From contig JAIXSQ010000009.1 in assembly GCA_027484575.1 (NCBI GenBank), forward strand, positions 62,001 through 126,000: a DNA stretch of 64,000 nucleotides, in the 5' to 3' direction. Below, piece by piece: positions 38,990 through 48,663 of the stretch. The stretch's first letter is position 1; each line of letters starts with the position of its first letter. The DNA comes from Comamonadaceae bacterium. Lineage in GTDB: Bacteria; Pseudomonadota; Gammaproteobacteria; Burkholderiales; Burkholderiaceae_C. The translations under genes were made by a program, and so were the position numbers. The notes under the pieces are model-generated. The model was not told where the DNA came from. It did not search any database and was given only the letters and a program-made list of their open reading frames with translations.

Positions 38990-39828
38990 GCCGCTGGCGC
39001 GCGCTGCTGCTGGCGCTGGCCCTGGCGGCCGGCACCGGCGCCGCGCGCGCCGACGTCTGGGGCTACATCGATGCCCGGGGCGTCGCCCATTTCGCCGCCG
39101 AGAAGGTCGACGGGCGCTACGAGCTGTTCTGGCGCGGCGAGCGCAGCTTCGACACCGCGCGCGGGATCCCGGCGCCCGATGCCGACCCCACGCCCCGCCA
39201 GGTCGCCGTGCCCAGCACCAGCGCCAGCCGGCTGATCGCCTACTTCGAGGTCTCGCCCGCCTACAAGGGCGTCAAGCACCTGCTGCGCGAGGCGGCCCGC
39301 ACCCACGGCATCGACTACGAGCTGCTCAAGGCGCTGATCGCCACCGAGTCGGGCTTCGACGCGCAGGCGGTCTCGCCCAAGGGCGCGGTCGGCCTGATGC
39401 AGGTGCTGCCGTCCACCGCCGAACGCTGGGGTGTCACCGCCGATGCGCGGGCGACGGTCGACAGGAAGCTCACCGACCCGGCCACCAACATCCGCGCCGG
39501 CGCGCGCTACCTGCGCCACCTGATGGACCTGTTCCCCGGCCAGCTCGAGCTGGCGCTGGCCGCCTACAACGCCGGCGAAGGCGCGGTGCAGCGCGCCGGC
39601 AACCGCATCCCCGACTACCGCGAGACCCGCAACTACGTGCAGACCGTGCTGCAGCTGTACGCGCTGCTGCAGCCGCCGGCGACGCTGCGCGCGGCCCGCG
39701 CGCCCACGGTGCCCAGCCGCGTGCGGGTCGAGCTCGGCGGCCCGCCCGCCGGCGGCGCCATCGGCCGCGGCAACCTGCCCGCGCCGCTGCGGCCGCCGGT
39801 CTTCGACGAACCGACCCCCACGCCGTGA
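38986..39828 (+). CDS. Lytic transglycosylase with SLT domain
   Basis: Exported peptidoglycan-cleaving enzyme of 280 aa. A Sec signal peptide (residues 1-22, ending ARA-D) precedes a DUF4124-like strand region ([13 protein letters not shown]), then the SLT domain. The catalytic Glu is in [14 protein letters not shown], followed by [10 protein letters not shown], the [12 protein letters not shown] helix and [11 protein letters not shown] proline-rich tail ends the protein. It sits between the two topoisomerase IV genes, overlapping the GNAT gene and 4 nt before parC. Confidence 0.93.
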   Translation: MSRWRALLLALALAAGTGAARADVWGYIDARGVAHFAAEKVDGRYELFWRGERSFDTARGIPAPDADPTPRQVAVPSTSASRLIAYFEVSPAYKGVKHLLREAARTHGIDYELLKALIATESGFDAQAVSPKGAVGLMQVLPSTAERWGVTADARATVDRKLTDPATNIRAGARYLRHLMDLFPGQLELALAAYNAGEGAVQRAGNRIPDYRETRNYVQTVLQLYALLQPPATLRAARAPTVPSRVRVELGGPPAGGAIGRGNLPAPLRPPVFDEPTPTP

Positions 39829-39832
39829 CCCC

Positions 39833-42187
<2,355 letters not shown>

Positions 42188-42194
42188 GCCGGGC

Positions 42195-42572
42195 GTGGAC
42201 GCGGGCGCGCTGCGGCTGCAGCTGGCCGGCTCGGAACTGGCCCGCATCGACGTCGCGGGCGACCTGCTGCGGCTGCGCCTGGCCGCCGCGGCGGTGACCC
42301 GCGACGGCGAGGCCGGCCACCTGGCGCCGCTGGTGCTGGCACTGCACGGTGCCCGCTGGCGCGGCGATCCCGGTGCCTGCTTCGGCCGGATCGAGGCGGC
42401 CACGCTGGCCTGCGACGGGCAGCGCTGGCGCGACCTGGCGCTGCCCTGCGACGCCGCCGGCACCGTCACGCTGGCGCTGGCCTGCCACGCCGGCGCGCTG
42501 CAGGTCGAGGCGGCGCGGCTGGTGGTGTCGCCCACGGGCGCCGGGCGCTGGAAACCCTCGTACGCCTGCTGA
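42195..42572 (+). CDS. Hypothetical protein after parC
   Basis: Soluble 125-aa protein I do not recognise, with GTG at 42195, 7 nt after parC. It is a series of short beta strands (LRLQLAGSELARIDV, LRLRLAAAAV, TLALACHAGALQVEAARLVV) with two cysteine-containing loops. It has no signal peptide or membrane helix. The composition matches its neighbours and it is co-directional with parC and the thioesterase gene. Confidence 0.65.
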   Translation: MDAGALRLQLAGSELARIDVAGDLLRLRLAAAAVTRDGEAGHLAPLVLALHGARWRGDPGACFGRIEAATLACDGQRWRDLALPCDAAGTVTLALACHAGALQVEAARLVVSPTGAGRWKPSYAC

Positions 42573-42597
42573 GCGCGGCAGGGCACACTCGGGGCCC

Positions 42598-43008
42598 ATG
42601 GCAAGCAGCAAGAAAGACGAGATCGCCGCGTTCATCGCGCGCGAGTTCCCGCAGACGCGCGTGCAGGTGCTCGCGGTGGGCGACCGCGCGGCCCGCGTGG
42701 CGCACGAGGTCGGCATCGCCGAACTGCGCCCTGGCGGCACCGTGTCCGGCCCGGTGATGATGGCCACGGCCGACGTGGCGCTCTACGTGGCCATCCTCGG
42801 CGAGATCGGCCTGGTGCCGCTGACGGTCACCACCAGCCTGAGCTTCAACTTCATGCGCAAGCCCTCGGCCGACCGCCGCATCGTCGGCGAGTGCCGCCTG
42901 CTCAAGCTGGGCCGCACGCTGGCCGTGGGCGAGGTGTCGCTGTACTCCGAGGGGCAGGACGAGATGGTGGCGCACGCGGTGGGCACGTACGCGATCCCGC
43001 CGAAGTGA
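42598..43008 (+). CDS. PaaI-type hotdog thioesterase
   Basis: Hotdog-fold acyl-CoA thioesterase of 136 aa. The pattern LRPGGTVSGPVMMATADVALYVAILG holds the central hotdog helix with the catalytic Asp, and NFMRKPSADRRIVGECRLLKLGRTLAVGEV completes the PaaI-type sheet. It probably hydrolyses phenylacetyl- or other acyl-CoAs. It is followed by a paired REP-like repeat and then genes on the other strand. Confidence 0.85.
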   Translation: MASSKKDEIAAFIAREFPQTRVQVLAVGDRAARVAHEVGIAELRPGGTVSGPVMMATADVALYVAILGEIGLVPLTVTTSLSFNFMRKPSADRRIVGECRLLKLGRTLAVGEVSLYSEGQDEMVAHAVGTYAIPPK

Positions 43009-43023
43009 CCGGGCCTGCAAGGC

Positions 43024-43113
43024 CCGGTCATCCCGGCGAAAGCCGGGATCCAGTGACTTCGGCGGCGGCTGCGAAAGTCACTGGATCCCGGCTGCATGCG
43101 CCGGGATGACCGG
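43024..43113. repeat. Paired REP-like repeat, GATCCAGTGACTT family, long inverted repeat
   Basis: The left unit CCGGTCATCCCGGC... to GATCCAGTGACTT (43024-43059) is mirrored by AAGTCACTGGATCCCGG... to CCGGGATGACCGG (43075-43113). Together they form a large imperfect cruciform with a 15-nt loop. It is the same family as 6746-6832. It lies between convergent genes and may act as a bidirectional transcription end. Confidence 0.8.
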
Positions 43114-43128
43114 CCGAGGGCGCGGCCC

Positions 43129-43587
43129 TCAGCCGGTCACTTCCGCGATCAGCTCGATCTCCACGCAGGCGCCCATGGGGATCTGCGCGACGCCGAAGGC
43201 GCTGCGGGCGTGCGCGCCCTTGTCGCCGAACACCTGGCCCAGCAGCTCGCTGCAGCCGTTGGTCACCAGGTGCTGCTCGGTGAAGCTGGGCACGGAGTTC
43301 ACCAGGCTCATCACCTTGACGATGCGCGTGACCTTGTCCAGGTCGCCGACGGCCGCGGCCAGCGTGCCCAGCAGGTCGATCGCCACCGCGCGCGCGGCGG
43401 CCTTGCCTTCCTCGGTCGTGATGTCGCTGCCCAGCTGCCCGACCCAGGGCTTGCCTTCGCGCTTGGCGATGTGGCCCGACAGGAACACCAGGTTGCCGGT
43501 GCGCACGAAGGGCACGTAGGCGGCGGCGGGGATGGCGACGGGGGGCAGCGTGATGCCCAGTTCCTTCAGCTTGGCGGTGGCGCTCAT
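43129..43587 (-). CDS. RidA family protein
   Basis: YjgF/RidA-fold protein of 152 aa, in the family of enamine/imine deaminases that detoxify 2-aminoacrylate. The segments YVPFVRTGNLVFLSGHI and NSVPSFTEQHLVTNGCSELLGQVFG and IPMGACVEIELIA match the longer RidA-like subgroup. The canonical terminal Arg of RidA is not obvious, so deaminase activity is uncertain. It is the last gene of the minus-strand ligase arm and overlaps the transglutaminase stop codon. Confidence 0.88.
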   Translation of the reverse strand: MSATAKLKELGITLPPVAIPAAAYVPFVRTGNLVFLSGHIAKREGKPWVGQLGSDITTEEGKAAARAVAIDLLGTLAAAVGDLDKVTRIVKVMSLVNSVPSFTEQHLVTNGCSELLGQVFGDKGAHARSAFGVAQIPMGACVEIELIAEVTG

Positions 43588-44522
43588 GGGGTCCTTCCTT
43601 CGGTGGGGGCGGCGATCGTAGCAAGGCCCGCCGCCGCGTCCGCGGCCACGGGCGTGACCGTCACGCCCACGCGCAGCGTGTGGTGGGCGCCGCCATGGAT
43701 CACGCCGCGGATCGGCGAGACGTCCGAGTAGTCGCGGCCGATCGCCAGCACCACGTAGTCCTCGCCCGCCGGCTGGTCGTTGGTGGGGTCCAGGTCCACC
43801 CAGCAGCCCGGCCCCTGCCGCGACGGCAGGTAGACCGACACCCAGGCATGCGAGGCATCGCTGCCCACCAGGCGGGCCTGCCCGGGCGGCGGCTCGGTCA
43901 GCAGGTAGCCGCTGACGTAGCGCGCCGGCAGGCCCAGGCTGCGCAGGCAGCCCAGCATCACGTGGGCGAAGTCCTGGCACACCCCCTGGCGCAGTTCCAG
44001 CGCCTCCAGCGCGGGCGTGCTGGCATCGGTGGCCTGCGACACGTACGCGAACTCGGCATGGATGCGCGCGGTGAGTGCACGCGCGGCCTCCAGCAGCGGG
44101 CGACCGGGCGTGAAGTCGGCGCGGGCATAGGCGTCGAAGGCGGCATCGCGCGGCACGTAGGGCGAGGCGTAGAGGAACTGCGTCGCCGGGTCGTACTCGG
44201 CCGCGCGGTGGTAGCGCAGCCGCTCGCGCGCCTGCTCCCAGGGCATGGCGTGCTCGGGCAGCGGCCGCGCGCAGGTCTCGACCAGGCTGTCGGCCACCAC
44301 CCGCAGCTGCTCGTGCGTGGACTGCAGGCCGAAGAAGCAGCGCCAGTTGCCGTACGCGTCCGTGGCCTCGCTGCGCTGGGCCGGCTCGGGCGTCACGTGC
44401 AGCGCGTGCCGCAGCAGCCGCTGGCCGGCGCCGTCGCGCGGGCGCAGGTGCGCCATGTGCTGGGCGGTCTTGACCAGCGGGGCGTAGTCGTAGGTGGTCT
44501 CGTGCAGGACGTGCAGCCGCAT
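43584..44522 (-). CDS. Transglutaminase-like protease-fold protein
   Basis: Bacterial transglutaminase-fold protein of 312 aa. An N-terminal beta domain (LHVLHETTYDYAPLVKTAQHMAHLRP) precedes the papain-like core. The triad is C182 (RQGVCQDFAH), H225 (SDASHAWV) and D245 (WVDLDPTN). The family acts as peptidases or amide-forming enzymes. It starts 16 nt after the fused ATP-grasp/alpha-E gene, the usual neighbour of these enzymes, and overlaps the RidA gene (ATGA). Confidence 0.92.
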   Translation of the reverse strand: MRLHVLHETTYDYAPLVKTAQHMAHLRPRDGAGQRLLRHALHVTPEPAQRSEATDAYGNWRCFFGLQSTHEQLRVVADSLVETCARPLPEHAMPWEQARERLRYHRAAEYDPATQFLYASPYVPRDAAFDAYARADFTPGRPLLEAARALTARIHAEFAYVSQATDASTPALEALELRQGVCQDFAHVMLGCLRSLGLPARYVSGYLLTEPPPGQARLVGSDASHAWVSVYLPSRQGPGCWVDLDPTNDQPAGEDYVVLAIGRDYSDVSPIRGVIHGGAHHTLRVGVTVTPVAADAAAGLATIAAPTEGRTP

Positions 44523-44538
44523 CGCGTCGTCCCCGGCC

Positions 44539-47106
44539 TCAGGCGCCCACGCTCTCGCGCGTCTCGTCGGAGTGCGTGAAGTAGCGCGCCCCGATGTCGT
44601 CGGACAGCTGCCACGAGGCCTGCTCGCACTGCGCCAGCAGCCCCTGCAGCGCCGCCAGCCGGCCCTCGGCGTCCTGCGCCAGCATGGCCTCGAGCGTCCA
44701 GCCCGCGGGATCGGGCACCGACAGCGCGATGCCGGGCACCTGGCCGGGGGCGCTGCCCGCCAGCCGCGCCAGCCTGCCCCGCAGGGTCTGCGTGACCCAG
44801 CCGAGCGAGCGCGGGTTGTCGCGGTCGATCACCAGCAGGTCGAGCAGGGCGCCCAGGTCGCGGCGCTGCTGGTGCAGCGCGTGGAAGGTGATGGTGCTGT
44901 CGAACAGGGCGACCAGCGCCTCGAAGCCGCCCTCGTCGTGCACCGCACCGGTCTCGAAGGCCAGCGCCAGCGCATGCGCCAGGAAGCCCAGGCGTTCCAG
45001 GTGGCGGCCGGTGGACAGCAGGCGCCAGCCGTCGTCGCGCATCATCCGGTCGGTCTGCGCGCCGGTCATGGCGGCCGTGGCGCCCGACAGCGCCTCGAGC
45101 ATGCGCAGCGCCTCCAGGCCCGACCAGTCCGCCTCGCCCGGCTGCGGCGCCAGCCCGCGCAGGAAGTCCTGCTCGGCGCGCACGATCAGGTTCCAGTGCT
45201 CCTGCGACAGCCGGTCGCGCACGGCCGATGCCGCGTTGCGCAGCGCGCACAGGTTCCAGCCCACGCTGGTCGCGCCCTTGGTGTCGGCCAGCGCCGCGAC
45301 CAGCGAACGCTCGAACACGCGGCGGCCGGTGGTGGGCGGCGGCACGTTGGGCAGCACCAGGCCGTTGTCGGCCGCCAGCTCGCCCAGCCAGGCCAGCAGC
45401 GGCTGCGAACTCTGGTCCTCGCCGTTCAGGCACTGCAGCACCAGCCGCGCGAGGCGGGCGGTGTTCTCGGTGCGCTCGGTGTAGCGGCCCAGCCAGAACA
45501 GGTTCTCGGCCGAGCGGCTGGTGACGGTGCGGGCGCGGTGCGCATCGGCCGCCGCGGCCGTGCGGCCCAGCAGGCTGGTGGTGTCGACCTCGCCGTCCGT
45601 GAGCACCCAGGTGTCGGCGCTGCTGCCACCGCGCGACATGGTGGTGATCTCGGTGCCGCCGGCGATGCGCGTGAGGCCGCCGGGCAGCACCCGCCACGAG
45701 CCGCGGCCGTCGGCCACCGCGAACACCCGCAGCATGACCGAGCGGGGCTGCAGCCGGCCGTCCTTCCAGGTCGGCATCTGCGACAGCGGGCGCCAGGCCT
45801 GCAGCGTGTGCTCGTCGGGGTCGCGCACGATGCGGCCGGCCCATTCGTCCAGCTCGCGCCGCGACAGGAAGCGGCCCAGCACAGCGCCCGAGCCCGGGCC
45901 GCCGAAGGTGGGCTTGACCACACCGGTGGCCAGCTGCGGCAGCGCCGCCTCGAGCGCGGCGCGCTCGCCGCACCACCAGGTGGGCACCGACGGCAGGGCC
46001 AGTTCCTCGCCCAGCAGCGCGCGCGACAGCGCAGGCAGGAAGCCCAGCAGGGCGCAGGACTCGAGGAAGGCCGTGCCCGGCGCATTGGCCACCAGCAGGT
46101 TGCCGGCCCGGATCGCCTGCAGCAGGCCGGGCACGCCCAGCCGCGAGTCGGGCCGCAGCTCCAGCGGGTCGAGGAACTCGTCGTCCAGCCGCTTGAGCAG
46201 GCCGTGCACCGGCTCCAGGCCGCGCAGGGTCTTGAGGTACACGCGCTCGTCGCGCACGGTCAGGTCGCTGCCCTCGACCAGCGTCAGGCCGAGGTAGCGC
46301 GCCAGGTAGGCGTGCTCGAAGTAGGTCTCGTTGTAGGGGCCAGGCGTCAGCAGCACCACGCGGGCGTCGGCACCGGCGGGGCTGGCCGCGCGCAGGTGGT
46401 CGACCAGCGCGCGGTAGGTGGCGGCCAGCCGCTGCACCTTCAGGGCCGAGAAGGCCTGCGGGAACGAGCGCGAGACGACCAGCCGGTTCTCCAGCAGGTA
46501 GCCCAGGCCCGAGGGCGCCTGCGTGCGCTGCGACACCACCCACCAGTGGCCGTCGGGGTCGCGCGCCAGGTCGAAGGCCGCGATGTGCAGGTGCATGCCG
46601 CCCGGCGGCCGCACGCCCTGCATCGCCCGCAGGTAGCCCGGGTGGCCGTGCACCAGCGCCGGCGGCAGCAGGTTGCGCGCGAGCAGCTGCTGCGGCCCGT
46701 AGACGTCGGCCAGCACCCGCTCGAGCAGCCGCACCCGCTGCAGCACGCCGGCCTCGATGCCGGCCCAGCTGTCGGGCGTCAGGATCAGCGGGAACAGGTC
46801 CAGCGACCAGGGCCGCTGCGGGCCGCCGTCGGCGGCGTAGACGTTGTAGGTGACGCCGTTGTCGCGCACCTGCCGCGCCAGCGCCTGCACCCGGCCGTCG
46901 AGGTCGTCGAAGCCATCCGGGCCGAGCTGGGCGAAGAACCGCTGCCAGGCCGGCGCGAGCGCGCCGCGCGCCGTGCCCGAGCCGCCGCGCAGCTCGTCGT
47001 AGTGGCCGGCGGCCGCCGGCGGGGCGAGCGCGGCCGCGAGCGCGGCAGGGTCGGCATCGGCGGCGTCGCCGAACAGCGAGTCGTTGGGGAGATCCACTGC
47101 GGCCAT
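44539..47106 (-). CDS. Circularly permuted type 2 ATP-grasp and alpha-E domain fusion
   Basis: Fusion protein of 855 aa. Residues about 60-500 are a COG2308-type permuted ATP-grasp (RTQAPSGLGYLLENR, RLDDEFLDPLELRPDSRLGVPGL, GVVKPTFGGPGSG). Residues about 529-850 are an alpha-E (COG2307) helical domain opening SRSAENLFWLGRYTERTENTAR. Compared with the stand-alone copy at 54776, the acidic EDN triplet before PSG is replaced by SQR, so ATP or metal binding may differ. It probably forms amide bonds on a peptide; the substrate is unknown. It lies between the phospholipase D and transglutaminase genes with 16-nt gaps. Confidence 0.9.
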   Translation of the reverse strand: MAAVDLPNDSLFGDAADADPAALAAALAPPAAAGHYDELRGGSGTARGALAPAWQRFFAQLGPDGFDDLDGRVQALARQVRDNGVTYNVYAADGGPQRPWSLDLFPLILTPDSWAGIEAGVLQRVRLLERVLADVYGPQQLLARNLLPPALVHGHPGYLRAMQGVRPPGGMHLHIAAFDLARDPDGHWWVVSQRTQAPSGLGYLLENRLVVSRSFPQAFSALKVQRLAATYRALVDHLRAASPAGADARVVLLTPGPYNETYFEHAYLARYLGLTLVEGSDLTVRDERVYLKTLRGLEPVHGLLKRLDDEFLDPLELRPDSRLGVPGLLQAIRAGNLLVANAPGTAFLESCALLGFLPALSRALLGEELALPSVPTWWCGERAALEAALPQLATGVVKPTFGGPGSGAVLGRFLSRRELDEWAGRIVRDPDEHTLQAWRPLSQMPTWKDGRLQPRSVMLRVFAVADGRGSWRVLPGGLTRIAGGTEITTMSRGGSSADTWVLTDGEVDTTSLLGRTAAAADAHRARTVTSRSAENLFWLGRYTERTENTARLARLVLQCLNGEDQSSQPLLAWLGELAADNGLVLPNVPPPTTGRRVFERSLVAALADTKGATSVGWNLCALRNAASAVRDRLSQEHWNLIVRAEQDFLRGLAPQPGEADWSGLEALRMLEALSGATAAMTGAQTDRMMRDDGWRLLSTGRHLERLGFLAHALALAFETGAVHDEGGFEALVALFDSTITFHALHQQRRDLGALLDLLVIDRDNPRSLGWVTQTLRGRLARLAGSAPGQVPGIALSVPDPAGWTLEAMLAQDAEGRLAALQGLLAQCEQASWQLSDDIGARYFTHSDETRESVGA

Positions 47107-47122
47107 TGTCCCCCAAGCCGGC

Positions 47123-48442
47123 TCACAGCACCGGGCGGAGCCAGGTGGCCGCCCGCTCGCGCAGCTTCTCGCCCCAGGGGCGGGCCTGCCAGTCGGCCAG
47201 CGTGATGCGGCGGCTGCGCGCCAGGTCGGCCTCGAACACGGCCTGCAGCTGCGCCGCGAAGTCCGCGTCGTGGACGTTGAGGTTGGCCTCGTCGTTCAGG
47301 TGGAACGAGCGCGGGTCGAAGTTCGTGGAGCCCACCGAGGCCATCAGCCCGTCGACCAGCAGCAGCTTGCAGTGGTACATGGTGGGCTGGTACTCGTGGA
47401 TCTCCACCCCGGCCTCCAGCAGCGGCCCCCACATGCCACGCGAGGCGCGCCGCACCGTGTCCTGGTCGGTGTGGCGGCCGGGCGTGACGATGCGCACCCG
47501 CACGCCCCGCGCGCAGGCCGCGCGCAGCGTCTCGGTGGCCACGGGATCGGGCACGAAGTACGCGCTGGCGATGTCGATGCTGCGGGTGGCCGCGGTCATG
47601 GCCAGCAGCATCATCATCAGCATGCTCTCGCTGCCGCCGCTGGGCGAGCTGGCGAACATCTGGCAGTGCATCGTGCCGGCCGGCCGCAGCGGCGGGAAGT
47701 AGGCCTGGCCGTGCAGCACGCGGCCGGTGGCCTTGCTCCAGTTGGACAGCATCACGCTCTGCATCTGAGCCACCACCGGGCCCTCGACGCGGAAGTGCGA
47801 ATCGCGCCAGTGGTCCGGGTCCTGGGCGTCGCCGCACCACTGCGGCGCGATGCCCACGCCGCCGGTGAAGCCGACGCGGCCGTCGACGATCAGCAGCTTG
47901 CGGTGGGTGCGGTTGTTCAGCCGCGCCAGGTTCCACCAGCGCAGCGGATGGAACATGCGCACCTCGACGCCGGCGGCCCGCATCCGGTGGACCAGCTGCC
48001 GGTCGACCCGGGTGCTGCCCACCCAGTCCAGCAGCACGTGCACCTGCACGCCGGCGCGGGCGCGTTCGGACAGCGCCTCGGCGAAGGCCTCGCCGATCTC
48101 GCCCGACCAGTAGATGAAGGTCTCGAACAGCACCGTGCGGCGGGCCTCGCGGATGGCCGCCAGCATGGCCGGGAAGATGCGGTCGCCGTTGACCAGCAGC
48201 TCGACCCGGTTGCCCTCCAGCAGGGTGGGGCCGAGCAGCAGCGACATCGCGCGGCGGAACTGCGGGTCCTGCACGCCGTACAGGTGCTCGATGGGCTCCT
48301 GCACGCGCCGCTCCGACGTGGCGAAGTTCACCACGACGAGCGCCACCACGAGGGCGGCCAGCAGGGACAGCAGCACCGTCAGCACCGGCGCAGCATGGCA
48401 GGCGGCACGCACGGTCGAGCGTGGGAGCCGGCCGACACGCAT
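47123..48442 (-). CDS. Phospholipase D family protein, cardiolipin synthase type
   Basis: Membrane-anchored PLD-superfamily enzyme of 439 aa. The N-terminal hydrophobic helix (LTVLLSLLAALVVALVVVNF) is followed by two HxK(x)4D motifs: H180-K182-D187 (HRKLLIVDG) and H357-K359-D364 (HCKLLLVDG), with GGVGIAP and GSTNFDPRS after each. This is the cardiolipin synthase B/C layout. ATG at 48442 is chosen, since an upstream ATG at 48487 adds only low-complexity sequence. It ends 16 nt before the ATP-grasp/alpha-E gene, so it is co-transcribed with the ligase genes. Confidence 0.88.
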   Translation of the reverse strand: MRVGRLPRSTVRAACHAAPVLTVLLSLLAALVVALVVVNFATSERRVQEPIEHLYGVQDPQFRRAMSLLLGPTLLEGNRVELLVNGDRIFPAMLAAIREARRTVLFETFIYWSGEIGEAFAEALSERARAGVQVHVLLDWVGSTRVDRQLVHRMRAAGVEVRMFHPLRWWNLARLNNRTHRKLLIVDGRVGFTGGVGIAPQWCGDAQDPDHWRDSHFRVEGPVVAQMQSVMLSNWSKATGRVLHGQAYFPPLRPAGTMHCQMFASSPSGGSESMLMMMLLAMTAATRSIDIASAYFVPDPVATETLRAACARGVRVRIVTPGRHTDQDTVRRASRGMWGPLLEAGVEIHEYQPTMYHCKLLLVDGLMASVGSTNFDPRSFHLNDEANLNVHDADFAAQLQAVFEADLARSRRITLADWQARPWGEKLRERAATWLRPVL

Positions 48443-48515
48443 GGCCCGGACGCGCCGGGTGCACCCCGCCGTGCCCGCGGCGGGCACCGACGGTCAGCGC
48501 CGCGGTGGAGCGTGG

Positions 48516-48657
48516 GTCCCCGCCTGCGCGGGGACGACGGGCCGTGCGTCCGCGGCGTCCCGCACGGGAGCCCTCCCGCGTCATGCCCGCGCAGGCGGGC
48601 ATCCATGCCGATGCGCAGCGCCTGGCCGTGCATCCCCGCCTGCGCGGGGACGACGGG
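48516..48657. repeat. Three REP-like units, CCCCGCCTGCGCGGGG family
   Basis: Units at 48516-48541 and 48628-48657 share TCCCCGCCTGCGCGGGGACGACGGG. A third at 48578-48604 is in the other orientation (CATGCCCGCGCAGGCGGGCATCC). Each can form a short GC hairpin. They fill the gap between the transglutaminase/DUF2126 gene and the phospholipase D gene and may process or attenuate the mRNA between them. Confidence 0.8.
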
Positions 48658-48663
48658 CAGGGC

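Noticed and set aside
48516..48657. A CRISPR array, suggested by repeated hairpin units
   Set aside because: The units occur in both orientations with unequal spacing and no cas genes, which fits REP-like elements.
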